Positions 24,632-33,640 of a stretch of 64,000 nucleotides of DNA are shown here, piece by piece. The stretch comes from an uncultured Acetatifactor sp. Its GTDB lineage: Bacteria; Bacillota; Clostridia; Lachnospirales; Lachnospiraceae. The notes beneath the pieces are model-generated. The model ran no database searches. It was not told the DNA's origin and saw only the letters and a list, made by a program, of their open reading frames with translations. Made by a program: the position numbers and the translations under genes. Numbering within the stretch: the first letter of the stretch is position 1; every line of letters starts with the position of its first letter. Location: positions 62,001 through 126,000 of the forward strand of contig CAJUAH010000003.1 of NCBI GenBank assembly GCA_910584375.1, in the 5' to 3' direction.

Positions 24632-25786
24632 TCAAAGCCGCCTTAGTACCTTTTCCAGCAGGCGCTCCACGGTGTTTTTAAAGCCCCAGGCCAGCAGCAG
24701 CAAAATCGCCGTCAAAATCAGATAGACAACAAGAACCATCAAGGCGTAGTCCATCCCCGTGCCTAAAAGCCAGTCCCGCAGGGGCCGCCCCACAAACTGC
24801 ATCACCGTGACATGCAATACAAACACTCCCATGGATACCGAACCCAGCCAGCGAAGAGCTTTTGCTGACAGACCTCTCTGGACGGGGCCGCTCATAAGAA
24901 TCCCCAGGATCAACAGGCCTGCCCCCAGAGTATGGAATGTAGCGATCCCCTTGTTTGCATAAATGTGCGTGCAAAGCTTTCCCAGATATTGATAGAAAAA
25001 TACCGGCGCTGCAAAGCTCGGATACCCCCCCAGATACAGGCCGCCCGCCAGAGGAACCACCGCCAACCATCTGTTTCGCCTGTTATCCTTCAACACGCCG
25101 CTCTCTGCCAGCCAGGCCAGCAACACGCCCACCACCACACACAGATAATACTCGTCCCTGGCCCACAGAAGGAGCGATGCAATCGCAAAAAAGAATGGCA
25201 GTGTCCACTTTCTGGAATATCTGGTGGCAAGCGCCAGAAGAATCGCAATAAAAGTTCCCCAGAAAATCGCGTACAGCATCCAATACGGGCCAAGGGCCTC
25301 CTGATCCGGTACGATCCACATTTTTACAAAGGTATGATACAGCATTTTTACAAATGTAAGTATATTTTCCAGACCTCTATAACAGGAAAATCCGGGAACG
25401 AGATACTCCCTGAGCAGCCAGTACAGCACACCGGCAATGCCGCATGGCACCACTAACCGAACATATCGCTTAATGATCATGCCGGAGAGTTTCTCCTGCC
25501 AACTGTTATTCTGTGGCGCGGCACACTGTCGCAGCACAATGACAGCCGTGAGAAAAGCCGCCAACATGACAAAAACACATACCCAGAAATTCCCGTTGGT
25601 GAGTACGCCATATGGCTCGTAGGATAACCGGATATCCAGCCGAAATGGTAGTTTTGATTCCATCAACTCTCCAAAATACGCGCCGTTAAAGTACTCCAGA
25701 GAAAAATGGTGGGTAAAAATCAACAGACAGGCGATTCCTTTCAGTCCGTCGATCCATGCGATACGTTTATTGTTTTGTGCTGCCAT
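24632..25786 (-). CDS. Acyltransferase family 3 membrane protein (384 aa)
   Basis: About ten hydrophobic segments. It starts with the family hallmark IAWIDGLKGIACLLIFTHHF (conserved His in the first span), which identifies the acyltransferase-3 / OafA-like group that acetylates cell-surface polysaccharides or peptidoglycan. The ATG follows the stop of the Rpn-like gene by two bases, so the two are co-transcribed. Acceptor unknown. Confidence 0.88.
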   Translation of the reverse strand: MAAQNNKRIAWIDGLKGIACLLIFTHHFSLEYFNGAYFGELMESKLPFRLDIRLSYEPYGVLTNGNFWVCVFVMLAAFLTAVIVLRQCAAPQNNSWQEKLSGMIIKRYVRLVVPCGIAGVLYWLLREYLVPGFSCYRGLENILTFVKMLYHTFVKMWIVPDQEALGPYWMLYAIFWGTFIAILLALATRYSRKWTLPFFFAIASLLLWARDEYYLCVVVGVLLAWLAESGVLKDNRRNRWLAVVPLAGGLYLGGYPSFAAPVFFYQYLGKLCTHIYANKGIATFHTLGAGLLILGILMSGPVQRGLSAKALRWLGSVSMGVFVLHVTVMQFVGRPLRDWLLGTGMDYALMVLVVYLILTAILLLLAWGFKNTVERLLEKVLRRL

Positions 25787-25788
25787 AG

Positions 25789-26787
25789 CTATTGTTGTCC
25801 CTTCTCCATATGCTCCCGAAACGCCTCAAAACTTTTCACACCGGGCGCCAGCATGTACCACTTTTTCAAAACGCTGCCGTCCTGCTCGCTTTCAATTCTA
25901 ATGCGGATATCTTCGGGAATTTCCCCCAGTTGTTCTAAAAAGGCATAAATAACCTGCCTCTGGGCCGCAACTTTGCCTTCTGCCATTCCCGCTGCCTTGC
26001 CTTCCAGGATTCCAAGCGTCTTTCCCATGGCCAGCCCGGATTCCCGGCCCTCTTCAAACGCCTCTTCCCTTTCCACTGCAACCGCGTCATCATAATTCCA
26101 CTGCGTATTCAGCATATTCAGTACCTCCGAACCATGTTCTTTCATGAACTCCGTCAGGATTCCCTCTTCCACACAGTCCTTCGCTGCCTGCACGATGGCG
26201 GCGTCCCGGACCCATCCTGCGCCCAGATATTCCTTGATCCTCTGAATAAACCATGAATACTCATACATTGGACGACATTCTCTGAGCAGCTTATGCCCTG
26301 ACGGAAGATTAATATTGATCACTTTCACTTCCAATTCTACCATAGGATGCTCCGTTTTTTCAAGAAAAGCATCCGAAAGCCGCAGAATTTTTTCCGTCGG
26401 GCATGTTTCGTCGCCATTGTAAAAGACATAGAATTCCGGCGTGGGAATCTGAAACAGCTTGCGTTTGTAGATAGCCCTCTCATCCAGCAGCTTTTCCATC
26501 GTGCGTCCCAGATAAAGCAGATCCCGCAGGGGCATGTTCTCATTGATTGTGGATTGATGCTCGCTGATGACCAGCACACGATTCTTAACGGTAAAGGCCA
26601 GGTCATTTTTTCTTGCGATGAACAGTACCCCTTCCAGCGTCACATAAGTGATATCATCGGGAGATACCTCCTCCTCTCCCAGTGCCGCATACAGCCTGGA
26701 CGCATTCTCCGGTTCACCAAAAAATGTAGTAAACGCGCTGTTCTTTACCTCTCGGTTGGTGATTGCCTTTTCATTTTCTTTTGCCAT
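25789..26787 (-). CDS. Rpn/PD-(D/E)XK-type nuclease-like protein (332 aa)
   Basis: The residues NDLAFTVKNRVLVISEHQST contain the D...ExQ arrangement of the Rpn (recombination-promoting nuclease, transposase_31-like) group, followed by MPLRDLLYLGR, a common companion motif. The C-terminal region (about 235-290) is Ala/Gly/Glu-rich and helical. These proteins are abundant in Lachnospiraceae and their biology is poorly known. Upstream gene of a pair with the acyltransferase. Confidence 0.75.
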   Translation of the reverse strand: MAKENEKAITNREVKNSAFTTFFGEPENASRLYAALGEEEVSPDDITYVTLEGVLFIARKNDLAFTVKNRVLVISEHQSTINENMPLRDLLYLGRTMEKLLDERAIYKRKLFQIPTPEFYVFYNGDETCPTEKILRLSDAFLEKTEHPMVELEVKVININLPSGHKLLRECRPMYEYSWFIQRIKEYLGAGWVRDAAIVQAAKDCVEEGILTEFMKEHGSEVLNMLNTQWNYDDAVAVEREEAFEEGRESGLAMGKTLGILEGKAAGMAEGKVAAQRQVIYAFLEQLGEIPEDIRIRIESEQDGSVLKKWYMLAPGVKSFEAFREHMEKGQQ

Positions 26788-26824
26788 AAAAACTCTCCTC
26801 CTGTTATTTTGTTGTGTAAAAGAA

Positions 26825-26880
26825 AACAGCAGAAAGAATAATTCCTCGATAGATGTGAGGTAATTATTCTTTCTGCTGTT
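26825..26880 (-). terminator. Long terminator hairpin after the HAD phosphatase
   Basis: 56-bp element: a 19-bp perfect outer stem plus CCTC/GAGG inner pairs with one bulged base. On the minus strand it is followed by TTTTCTTTTAC, so it should terminate the phosphatase transcript. Its length and perfection also recall a miniature inverted-repeat element. Confidence 0.7.
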
Positions 26881-26926
26881 GTAATTTTAATTATATATGG
26901 TCAGGAATAATTGTCAAGTAAAAAAT

Positions 26927-27580
26927 CTACAAAATACCCAGGATTTCGTCAATCTCCTCCGGCCGGTCCACAAACCTGCGTCCCCCCTGGCTCTCCAGAA
27001 ACTCCCGGTCCCGGAATCCCCATGTGACAATGATGCTGTCCAGACCCGCATTTTCCGCAGTCCGGATATCCACTTCAGAATCCCCAATATATACGGCGTC
27101 CGCTCCATCCACACCCAACCGGCGCAGTACCTCATATACCGCGTCCGGGGCAGGCTTACAGCGGATGTCGGCCCTCTCGCCCACCGCAAAATCGAACAGG
27201 CCTTCGTAATAATGTCTGCACAGCGGCTGCACTGCCGCATCCGCCTTATTGGATACCACTGCCGTAAGGCATCCCGCCGCCCGCAGACGCTGTAACAGCG
27301 GCAGGATTCCCTCATAGGGCCTGGTCTTATCCGCACAGTGCAACTGATAATAACCCGAAAAAGTTTCATGCACTTTATCAATCTCCGCAACCGGCAAACC
27401 CGGCGGAACCGCCCGCTCTATCAGTTTGCGGATTCCATTGCCCACAAAACGCCGCACCTCGTCAATTGTGCGCCGGGAAAAACCGTGTTTCTCCAGCGCA
27501 TAGTTTGTTGCGTCCGCCAAGTCTTCCAAGGTGTTGAGGATCGTACCGTCCAGATCAAATACCGCCAGTTTGTAGCCCAT
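26927..27580 (-). CDS. HAD-superfamily phosphatase, phosphoglycolate phosphatase-like (217 aa)
   Basis: Motif I FDLDGTI (nucleophile Asp), motif II VVSNK, the lysine of RCKPAPD and motif IV YIGDSEVD are all present, with a helical cap domain between motifs I and II as in the Gph/PGP subfamily. Start placed at 27580 (MGYKLAVF), which has GGGGGG six bases upstream; an ATG two codons earlier abuts that G-run. Substrate unproven; phosphoglycolate or another small sugar phosphate. Confidence 0.85.
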   Translation of the reverse strand: MGYKLAVFDLDGTILNTLEDLADATNYALEKHGFSRRTIDEVRRFVGNGIRKLIERAVPPGLPVAEIDKVHETFSGYYQLHCADKTRPYEGILPLLQRLRAAGCLTAVVSNKADAAVQPLCRHYYEGLFDFAVGERADIRCKPAPDAVYEVLRRLGVDGADAVYIGDSEVDIRTAENAGLDSIIVTWGFRDREFLESQGGRRFVDRPEEIDEILGIL

Positions 27581-27613
27581 ATCCATCCCCCCCTGTTTCC
27601 GGTGATGTTATTG

Positions 27614-28903
27614 TTATTCATACCGCAATGCCTCGATGGGGTCCATCTTCGCGGCCTTATTGGCAGGGTAATATCCGAAAAATACCCCTATCGCCATGGA
27701 AAATCCCAAGGACAGCAATATACTTCCCACCGAAGGCGTTGCCGACGCTCCCAGCAGATTGGCCGCACCCATACCCAGGATCACTCCCAACACTATGCCG
27801 ATCAGACCGCCTACCAGGCAGATTACAATGGACTCTATAATAAACTGCAGGCGTATAGCGCTGTTGGGCGCCCCCAGCGCCTTACGGGTGCCGATCTCCC
27901 GGGTCCGCTCCGTGATGGATACCAACATAATATTCATAACCCCGATTCCACCCACCAGCAGCGCAATTCCCGCGATCACGGCGATTGCGGTAGTCATGGT
28001 AGACATCATATCCGACATGATCTCCACCATGGAAGCCATACTGAAAGCCGTAGGCTCAAAGTCCCTGTTGCTGCGGTAATAGGGTGCGAAAAACCCTGCC
28101 GTGGTCTCCGCAAAGGCGTCGCTGTTCACCCCGTCCGCCGTAATCACTGTAAAATTGCTAAACCCCTGCGAATGGCTGATCTCCTGTGCCGTATTCAGCG
28201 GTATGTAGAAGTCCGTCACTGTATCTTTTACCGAGGCCGTGGAGAAAGACATGGCGTTCTGCTCATATTCATAGACGCCTATAATGGCAAATTCAAAGTA
28301 CTTATCACCCAGATTGACGGTCAGCATGCTGCCAATCGCCTCTTCCTTATCCCCGCCAAACATATTGTCGACTACGATATCCGATACCATGGCGACCTTA
28401 CGCCCTTCGTCCAGCTCCGCCCCGCTGAAATATCTGCCTTGCAGCAGTTTCGGATCGTTCGCCAGAAAATATCCCAGGCTGACACCCGTGACCTGTATAT
28501 TGGCATACAGCCCTTTATCCTGCAGTTTGCTCTGACCGAGGCTCTCCGTAACGGAGATCCCCGCCACGGATTCCGGATAAGTCTCACAGTAGTTTCCGAG
28601 CATCTCCCGGGTAAACAGATCCTTTTCCTCCATCATGACCCTGCCCATACCGCCGCCAAACGACATACCTTCCTCTGTAGTCTCCTCCTCCTGCGGTCTC
28701 TGCTGCAACGTTACCGTGATATTGTTCACGCCCATGGAGGCCATGGATTCCGTCATGGTGTAAGTCATGGACTGGCCCACCGTCATAATGGCAATTACGG
28801 AAGATATGCCGATGATAATGCCCAGCATCGTCAGCAGCGCCCGCATCTTGTTGGCTTTCAGGCTAAACAGCGCCAGCCGCACGTTTTCATAAAACATCAT
28901 CAT
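27614..28903 (-). CDS. MacB-type ABC transporter permease (429 aa)
   Basis: Four membrane spans: one at residues 18-45 and three at about 300-420, with a large external MacB core domain between. Signature sequences include NKMRALLTMLGIIIGISSVI and GIGVMNIMLVSITERTREIG. The start overlaps the ATPase stop (ATGATGATG), giving a MacA-ATPase-permease operon. In Gram-positive bacteria such tripartite sets (for example YknXYZ) export or protect against peptides and toxins. Here the permease and ATPase are separate genes, unlike the fused Gram-negative MacB. Confidence 0.92.
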   Translation of the reverse strand: MMMFYENVRLALFSLKANKMRALLTMLGIIIGISSVIAIMTVGQSMTYTMTESMASMGVNNITVTLQQRPQEEETTEEGMSFGGGMGRVMMEEKDLFTREMLGNYCETYPESVAGISVTESLGQSKLQDKGLYANIQVTGVSLGYFLANDPKLLQGRYFSGAELDEGRKVAMVSDIVVDNMFGGDKEEAIGSMLTVNLGDKYFEFAIIGVYEYEQNAMSFSTASVKDTVTDFYIPLNTAQEISHSQGFSNFTVITADGVNSDAFAETTAGFFAPYYRSNRDFEPTAFSMASMVEIMSDMMSTMTTAIAVIAGIALLVGGIGVMNIMLVSITERTREIGTRKALGAPNSAIRLQFIIESIVICLVGGLIGIVLGVILGMGAANLLGASATPSVGSILLSLGFSMAIGVFFGYYPANKAAKMDPIEALRYE

Positions 28904-29604
28904 ATGCCAGCTCCCTGCCTTTCCCCGATGATAAAGCCGTCCTTGATGGTGACTACCCGCTCCGTCTCCTCCGCCAGCTCCGGAGAATGGGTGATCAGCA
29001 CGATGGTCTTGCCCTGCTCTTTATGCAGCTTATGAAACAGATCCATCACCATACGCCCGGTGGTGGAATCCAGCGCTCCCGTGGGTTCGTCCGCCAGGAT
29101 GATCGCCGGGTCGTTGCCCATGGCTCTGGCTATGGCCACACGCTGTTTTTGTCCGCCCGACAGTTCCTCCGGCAGATGTTTCATCCGGTCTTCCATGCCT
29201 ACCATAGTCAGCAGCTCCTTAGCCCGGTTCACCCTCTTCCTGCCTGTGACTCCGCCGTAAAGCATGGGCATCTCCACATTTTTCAGGGCATTGGTCTTGG
29301 CGATCAGGTTGTATGTCTGAAACACAAACCCAATCTTGCGGTTGCGTATACCCGACAGCTCTCTGTCCTTAGCGGCGATCATATCCACCCCGTCCAGCCG
29401 GTACTGCCCCTGGGTGGGGCGGTCCAACGCTCCGATAATATTCATCAGCGTGGATTTGCCGGACCCGGAAGCTCCTACCACCGCCACAAACTCCCCCTCG
29501 TATATGGTCAGATTGATGCCTTTTAACACTGTCAGTTCATTGGGTGTGCCAATATAAAAACGCTTATAAATGTCTTTCAGCTCAATCATCGTCCGCCTGC
29601 TCAT
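28900..29604 (-). CDS. MacB-type ABC transporter ATP-binding protein (234 aa)
   Basis: Walker A GASGSGKST, signature LSGGQKQR, Walker B AIILADEPTGALD and switch LITHSPE are intact. Starts at 29604, sharing one base with the adaptor stop (TAATG), with GGAGG seven bases upstream. It energises the permease at 27614-28903; the adaptor gene precedes it. Confidence 0.95.
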   Translation of the reverse strand: MSRRTMIELKDIYKRFYIGTPNELTVLKGINLTIYEGEFVAVVGASGSGKSTLMNIIGALDRPTQGQYRLDGVDMIAAKDRELSGIRNRKIGFVFQTYNLIAKTNALKNVEMPMLYGGVTGRKRVNRAKELLTMVGMEDRMKHLPEELSGGQKQRVAIARAMGNDPAIILADEPTGALDSTTGRMVMDLFHKLHKEQGKTIVLITHSPELAEETERVVTIKDGFIIGERQGAGI

Positions 29605-31289
29605 TATACTCCTCCCATGGGGCCCATTTGCAGCATCAGCTCATTCAGATTATCCAGGCTGTTATCGACAGGCACGATCACTTCCAATCCCTCAACGATT
29701 CCCTCGCCGAAGATCTCCACATAATAGTCGCTTTCAATCCCTTTGGTCACGGGAATACGGCGGGTGGGCAAAGCGCCGGGCATTGCCGCCGTTGTGGGAC
29801 GCCCCTCTCCGTCAGGCTTTTCTCCGTCAGCCGGGGCTGCCGCGCCGGGCATATCTCCCCCGGGACCGTTGCCGGGTTCCCCTGATATGACGGCGCTGTT
29901 TTCATCCACCACTTCCACATAAAAGCTGCCGTCCTCCGCTGTCTGCACCGCGGCATAGGGCACCGTCAGCACATCTTCCTTGCTGCTGATGATGATGCTC
30001 AGCTTGGCTGTCATATCCAGACGCAGGTCGTCGCAGGGCGTATCGATGCTGGTCTTTACCGTATAAGTCACACCGGAACCGGCAGTCGCCCGGGGCGCAA
30101 TGGATATCACCTCTCCCTCCAGCTCCAGATCCCCTGTGCCGTTGGTCTTGATGACCACCTTCTGGCCTGTCTTAATCTTGCTGATATCATACTCGTCGAT
30201 CTCCACCGTGACTTCATAGTTACTGATGTCCTCAATGGTCACTATGGCGCCGCCGTTATAACTGTCTCCCGTCTCCAGATTGACCGCAGTCACCACACCG
30301 GAAATAGGCGCTGTCACCGTACAGGCCGCTATCTGCTCCTGATAACGGTCTATCTGCTGTTGGTCCGTCATACCCGAAGTAGAGGCATTTAACCGGCTGG
30401 AAGTCACATTGTCCTGCCTGCTGAGGAGAGTGCTGCTGCCGTTTCGTATGGTATCCTCCTGGCTCTGCAGCTGTCTCTCGTATGCGTCGTAAGCATTGTT
30501 CACCGCCGTTACCGCCTGGTCATAAACGGTCTTCAGACTCCGCTCCGTCTCCTGCGCGGTACTGTATTTCATCTGATATTCCGCGATCAACTGCTCCAGG
30601 CGCTGTGCCTCCGCCTCCAGCGCCGCCCTGTCGTCGGAGGGAGCGTCGCCGCCGGACACCGTTTCGTTTATCTGCTGATGAACCCGGGACAGTTCCTCCT
30701 GATATCCCTCCAGCGCCTTCCTTATCTTAGTGCTGTTGTCGTTGGCGCTGCCGTAACTGGAACCCGCCCTGTTCATGGTCTCCCTGGCTTCCTCATACGT
30801 CTTAAGGGCGCTGGCCACCTGTTCTTCCATACGGGACATATCCACCTGGACGGATATTCCCGCCTCATTCAGACTGCGCTGGGCGGAATCCAGATCAAGC
30901 TGGGTTCTCCTCTGGGACACGCTTAAGGAAAGTTCAGAGTTCGCCAGACTTTCCTCCAGGTCCGCGCTGTCCAGCAGGCACAGCAGATCTCCCTCCGCAA
31001 CCATGTCTCCCACCTCTACCGGCACGCTGAGAGATTTTACGCCCGTCACCTCGGCCGTTACACTCTTACTGCCCGCGCTGACCACTGAACCTGTGGCGGA
31101 TACGCTTTCTACCAGAGAACGCCGCTCTATGGCCGCCGTCTCCTGCCGATTCAGCATGTTCATCATCGTCGCGGCCGTCTCCTGCACGCTGCTGACAAAT
31201 TTTCCGATCAAAATTGCGAGAATAACGGCGATCACCAGAAAGATACACAGTTTTTTATGCTTTTTGAGCCACTTCAAAACAGCTTTCAT
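29604..31289 (-). CDS. MacA/HlyD-type membrane-fusion adaptor protein (561 aa)
   Basis: N-terminal membrane anchor (about residues 12-32 after KAVLKWLKKHKK), biotinyl-lipoyl-like half (VPVEVGDMVAEGDLLCLLD), a long coiled-coil hairpin (about 120-310), the second lipoyl half (ACTVTAPISGVVTAVNLETG), beta-barrel and a membrane-proximal domain with a Pro/Gly/Ala-rich insertion around residues 465-510. Start 31289 has GAGGAG six bases upstream; a further in-frame ATG at 31304 lies next to that site. First gene of the three-gene export operon. Confidence 0.9.
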   Translation of the reverse strand: MKAVLKWLKKHKKLCIFLVIAVILAILIGKFVSSVQETAATMMNMLNRQETAAIERRSLVESVSATGSVVSAGSKSVTAEVTGVKSLSVPVEVGDMVAEGDLLCLLDSADLEESLANSELSLSVSQRRTQLDLDSAQRSLNEAGISVQVDMSRMEEQVASALKTYEEARETMNRAGSSYGSANDNSTKIRKALEGYQEELSRVHQQINETVSGGDAPSDDRAALEAEAQRLEQLIAEYQMKYSTAQETERSLKTVYDQAVTAVNNAYDAYERQLQSQEDTIRNGSSTLLSRQDNVTSSRLNASTSGMTDQQQIDRYQEQIAACTVTAPISGVVTAVNLETGDSYNGGAIVTIEDISNYEVTVEIDEYDISKIKTGQKVVIKTNGTGDLELEGEVISIAPRATAGSGVTYTVKTSIDTPCDDLRLDMTAKLSIIISSKEDVLTVPYAAVQTAEDGSFYVEVVDENSAVISGEPGNGPGGDMPGAAAPADGEKPDGEGRPTTAAMPGALPTRRIPVTKGIESDYYVEIFGEGIVEGLEVIVPVDNSLDNLNELMLQMGPMGGV

Positions 31290-31349
31290 ACAATTACTCC
31301 TCATTTCCGCACCGCTGTTTTAGCAGAATCCCGGCTGCGCGGCACACAA

Positions 31350-31392
31350 CAGGCCGGGGAAAATATCTGGAAATCATTTTACCCCCGGCCTG
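31350..31392. other. GC-rich hairpin between the YidC fusion gene and the MacA-like operon
   Basis: Perfect 10-bp stem CAGGCCGGGG / CCCCGGCCTG with a 23-base loop in the 151-bp gap. It lies downstream of the 31441-33294 gene and upstream of the adaptor gene, both on the minus strand. It may end the first transcript, or form the leader of the second; there is no long T-run. Confidence 0.4.
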
Positions 31393-31440
31393 TAGATTAG
31401 TCTATAGATATCACAAAATTTTCATAAAATTTATAGTATT

Positions 31441-33294
31441 TTAACGTTCCTGCTGCATCTCCACCAGCCGCTGTATGATATACTGCGCGCCAACCTCGCC
31501 GCTACGCCCCACATTATAGATATAAGTATCCCGCAAAGCCGCGACAGCCTCCCGGGAAAACCGATTATCACAGAGCAGGGAGCGGACGGCGGAGGCTACC
31601 TGCGCCAGTTCTTCCGGCGCCAGAGAAATGCCCACCTTATCCCGCAGCACCAGATCAATGGGCATGGTCTGTAATTCCTGATAGTCCGGATTGACTACTT
31701 TCATCGGCGTATTGATAAACAAGACAGGTTTTAATGTGGAAAATGCATATTCAAACGCGATACTGGACCAATCCGTCACCAGCACATCTGCCGTATACAC
31801 CGTTTTATTGGATGAAAAATCCTTCTGCACCTCCACGCCGGCGTCTGCGTACTTCCTCGCCAGACGGTCTATCCTCTCCTCAAAGTGCCGGACATACTGA
31901 GGATGGGGACGCACCACCACCCGATAGCCTTCGTCCTTTAATCCGTCCAGCAATTCTTCTATGCAGGATTCCATGATATTGTCCTTCTGCCAGGAGGGAG
32001 CAATCAAAACAGTCTTTGTATCGTTCTGAACCTCCTCATAGGCCGCCGCCATATTGTCGATGACACTGGAACCCCACTCCACCAGATTCTTGGGCGGGAA
32101 CCCGTATTTTTCCTCCCGCTCCCGGATCTCCGCCTTATTCTGCATCCCCGACACAAAGATCGTATCAAAATGATCCAGCGCATCCTTGTGAAAAGTAAGA
32201 TTGGAGCTGTTTACATCATGAGGTACATACAGATATTCTATGTCCTTCTTCACATAGGAGCGTTTCAACTGATAATTCTCCAGATCCGGCGTAGTCATGA
32301 CCATGATATCCGCCTCCAGTTTCATCATCAGTACAATCAGCCTGTTCTCCCCGATATAGTAGGGCTTGAACTGTTCGCTCTCCAGGGCGAACACCTCATC
32401 CTGGGGATCGCTTGTGATATAATGCACTACAATATTAGTTCTTCGGATAATCTCTTCGATGATATTTTTGTAGTATTTATAAAAACCGTTCTTTTCCGAA
32501 TAAAATACCAGTTTCTTGCGCTGTCCGGACAGAAAGCGCTTGTAATCCGCCTTTTCCTTTTGGCGGTAAGGATTGTCACGTCCCGCTTTTTTCCTGTCCG
32601 TCATAAAAGCTCTGGCATCCCTGAGTTCCTCCTTGCTCTTCTCAAGGGCCTCATAATCTATATAATCTTTCGGATTGATCCACACGTTGAGCAGCATAAG
32701 CTGCAATGTGGACAACAGGTTGCTGCATGTCCAGTAAAAACCCACTCCCACAGACACAAAGAATCCCAGATACAGAGACAATCCCACGGAAAAGATCATG
32801 GTTCCGTACTGGTTGAGCCTTCCCTGCTCAGACTGTAGCACATTGATCCTGTTCTGCACAAAACACATGATAAAAGCGGACGCCGCCGCTACGGCCGGAA
32901 CCAGCAGCGTCACTCCCAGCGTCTCTATGGGAATGACGGTCAGAGGCGTTCCCCTTTTCACGGCCTCCACCACGCCCATCAGCAGCGCAAGCTGCACAAA
33001 CAGCGGGATCAGATCGCCAAAGGGGCTGTATTTTTCCCGTTTGAACAACTTGTACTGTTCCTCGGCAATCAATTCCTGATTGCCCGCATAAGTCGCCTTG
33101 ATATGGTTGAGTTCCGGCTCCATCTTTACGGTCTTTATGGAGTTTTTCTGTATCCAGACAGAGAGTGGCAACAGGATCACTTTTGTCAAAAGCGTAAAAA
33201 GAAATATGGCGATCCAATAATTATGACACAGCGCGTAGCATCCATGTATCAGCGCTATCAACGCGTTTACTATCCCGTCGATCATCCCGCTCAA
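31441..33294 (-). CDS. YidC/Oxa1 insertase domain fused to a CDP-glycerol glycerophosphotransferase domain (617 aa)
   Basis: Residues about 1-205 are a YidC/Oxa1/60KD-IMP domain: five hydrophobic segments, the amphipathic coiled region after TM1 (IQKNSIKTVKMEPELNHIK), SPFGDLIPLFVQL and GFYWTCSNLLSTLQ. The groove arginine of TM1 in bacterial YidC appears to be Lys38 (TLLTKVILLP). A charged linker (about 206-255) leads to a TagB/TagF-like domain (about 258-615) with VPHDVNSSN (358-366), APSWQKD, RPHP (462-465) and TDWSSIAFEYA (507-517). The usual HGTPLK motif of TagF is replaced. The start is TTG at 33294 with GGGGAG upstream; ATG at 33285 is the alternative. Last gene of the LtaS-like unit beside the phosphonate genes. 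Domain calls are confident; the substrate is not. Confidence 0.85.
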   Translation of the reverse strand: MSGMIDGIVNALIALIHGCYALCHNYWIAIFLFTLLTKVILLPLSVWIQKNSIKTVKMEPELNHIKATYAGNQELIAEEQYKLFKREKYSPFGDLIPLFVQLALLMGVVEAVKRGTPLTVIPIETLGVTLLVPAVAAASAFIMCFVQNRINVLQSEQGRLNQYGTMIFSVGLSLYLGFFVSVGVGFYWTCSNLLSTLQLMLLNVWINPKDYIDYEALEKSKEELRDARAFMTDRKKAGRDNPYRQKEKADYKRFLSGQRKKLVFYSEKNGFYKYYKNIIEEIIRRTNIVVHYITSDPQDEVFALESEQFKPYYIGENRLIVLMMKLEADIMVMTTPDLENYQLKRSYVKKDIEYLYVPHDVNSSNLTFHKDALDHFDTIFVSGMQNKAEIREREEKYGFPPKNLVEWGSSVIDNMAAAYEEVQNDTKTVLIAPSWQKDNIMESCIEELLDGLKDEGYRVVVRPHPQYVRHFEERIDRLARKYADAGVEVQKDFSSNKTVYTADVLVTDWSSIAFEYAFSTLKPVLFINTPMKVVNPDYQELQTMPIDLVLRDKVGISLAPEELAQVASAVRSLLCDNRFSREAVAALRDTYIYNVGRSGEVGAQYIIQRLVEMQQER

Positions 33295-33334
33295 TTACTC
33301 TCCCCTGCCTTTCCCGTCTCCGCAGCTCTGCCGC

Positions 33335-33589
33335 TTATTCCTGTGCGTCCTTAAATTCGATCTTGCTCTCTTCTTCTTTGTCTTTCTTCTTCCCCCGGAA
33401 GAACTTGAAAATCTTGTGACGGAAGATCGTGAACGCCGCGCCCAGCGCGATCAGCACGCCCGCCACTGCCTGAATGATGTAGGTCACAGCGGAAGGATCG
33501 ATATACGCATGCACCGGAACCGTAAACAAAGCGTAAAAACAACTGAAAAAATACACAAAAGAAAATACCCTGCCAACCAATTTTCTCAT
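33335..33589 (-). CDS. Small membrane protein (84 aa) between LtaS-like and YidC-fusion genes
   Basis: I do not know a named family. It has an N-terminal hydrophobic segment (about residues 3-27, possibly a signal sequence ending VHA), the motif AYIDPSAVTYIIQAVAGVLIALGAAF forming a second span, and a highly charged C-tail (KKKDKEEESKIE). The start at 33589 has GAGG about nine bases upstream; earlier in-frame codons start with TTG. Located 51 bp after the LtaS-like gene and 40 bp before the fusion gene in the same orientation, so probably an accessory subunit of that surface-polymer machinery. Confidence 0.7.
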   Translation of the reverse strand: MRKLVGRVFSFVYFFSCFYALFTVPVHAYIDPSAVTYIIQAVAGVLIALGAAFTIFRHKIFKFFRGKKKDKEEESKIEFKDAQE

Positions 33590-33640
33590 AAGATCAACCT
33601 CGCCTTTCCTGCCTTTCGGCAAATAAAATCTTCTCGTTAC

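Noticed and set aside
26825..26880. MITE or transposon end
   Set aside because: Only one copy in the window, no target-site duplication seen, and its position and T-run suit a terminator.
27338..29035. Long plus-strand open frame (565 codons) opposite the MacB permease and ATPase
   Set aside because: It runs antisense through well-supported genes with intact motifs, is rich in His/Arg/Gln, and has no ribosome site or recognisable domain.
31350..31392. Riboswitch before the MacA-like operon
   Set aside because: Only one hairpin and no recognisable conserved core of a known riboswitch class.
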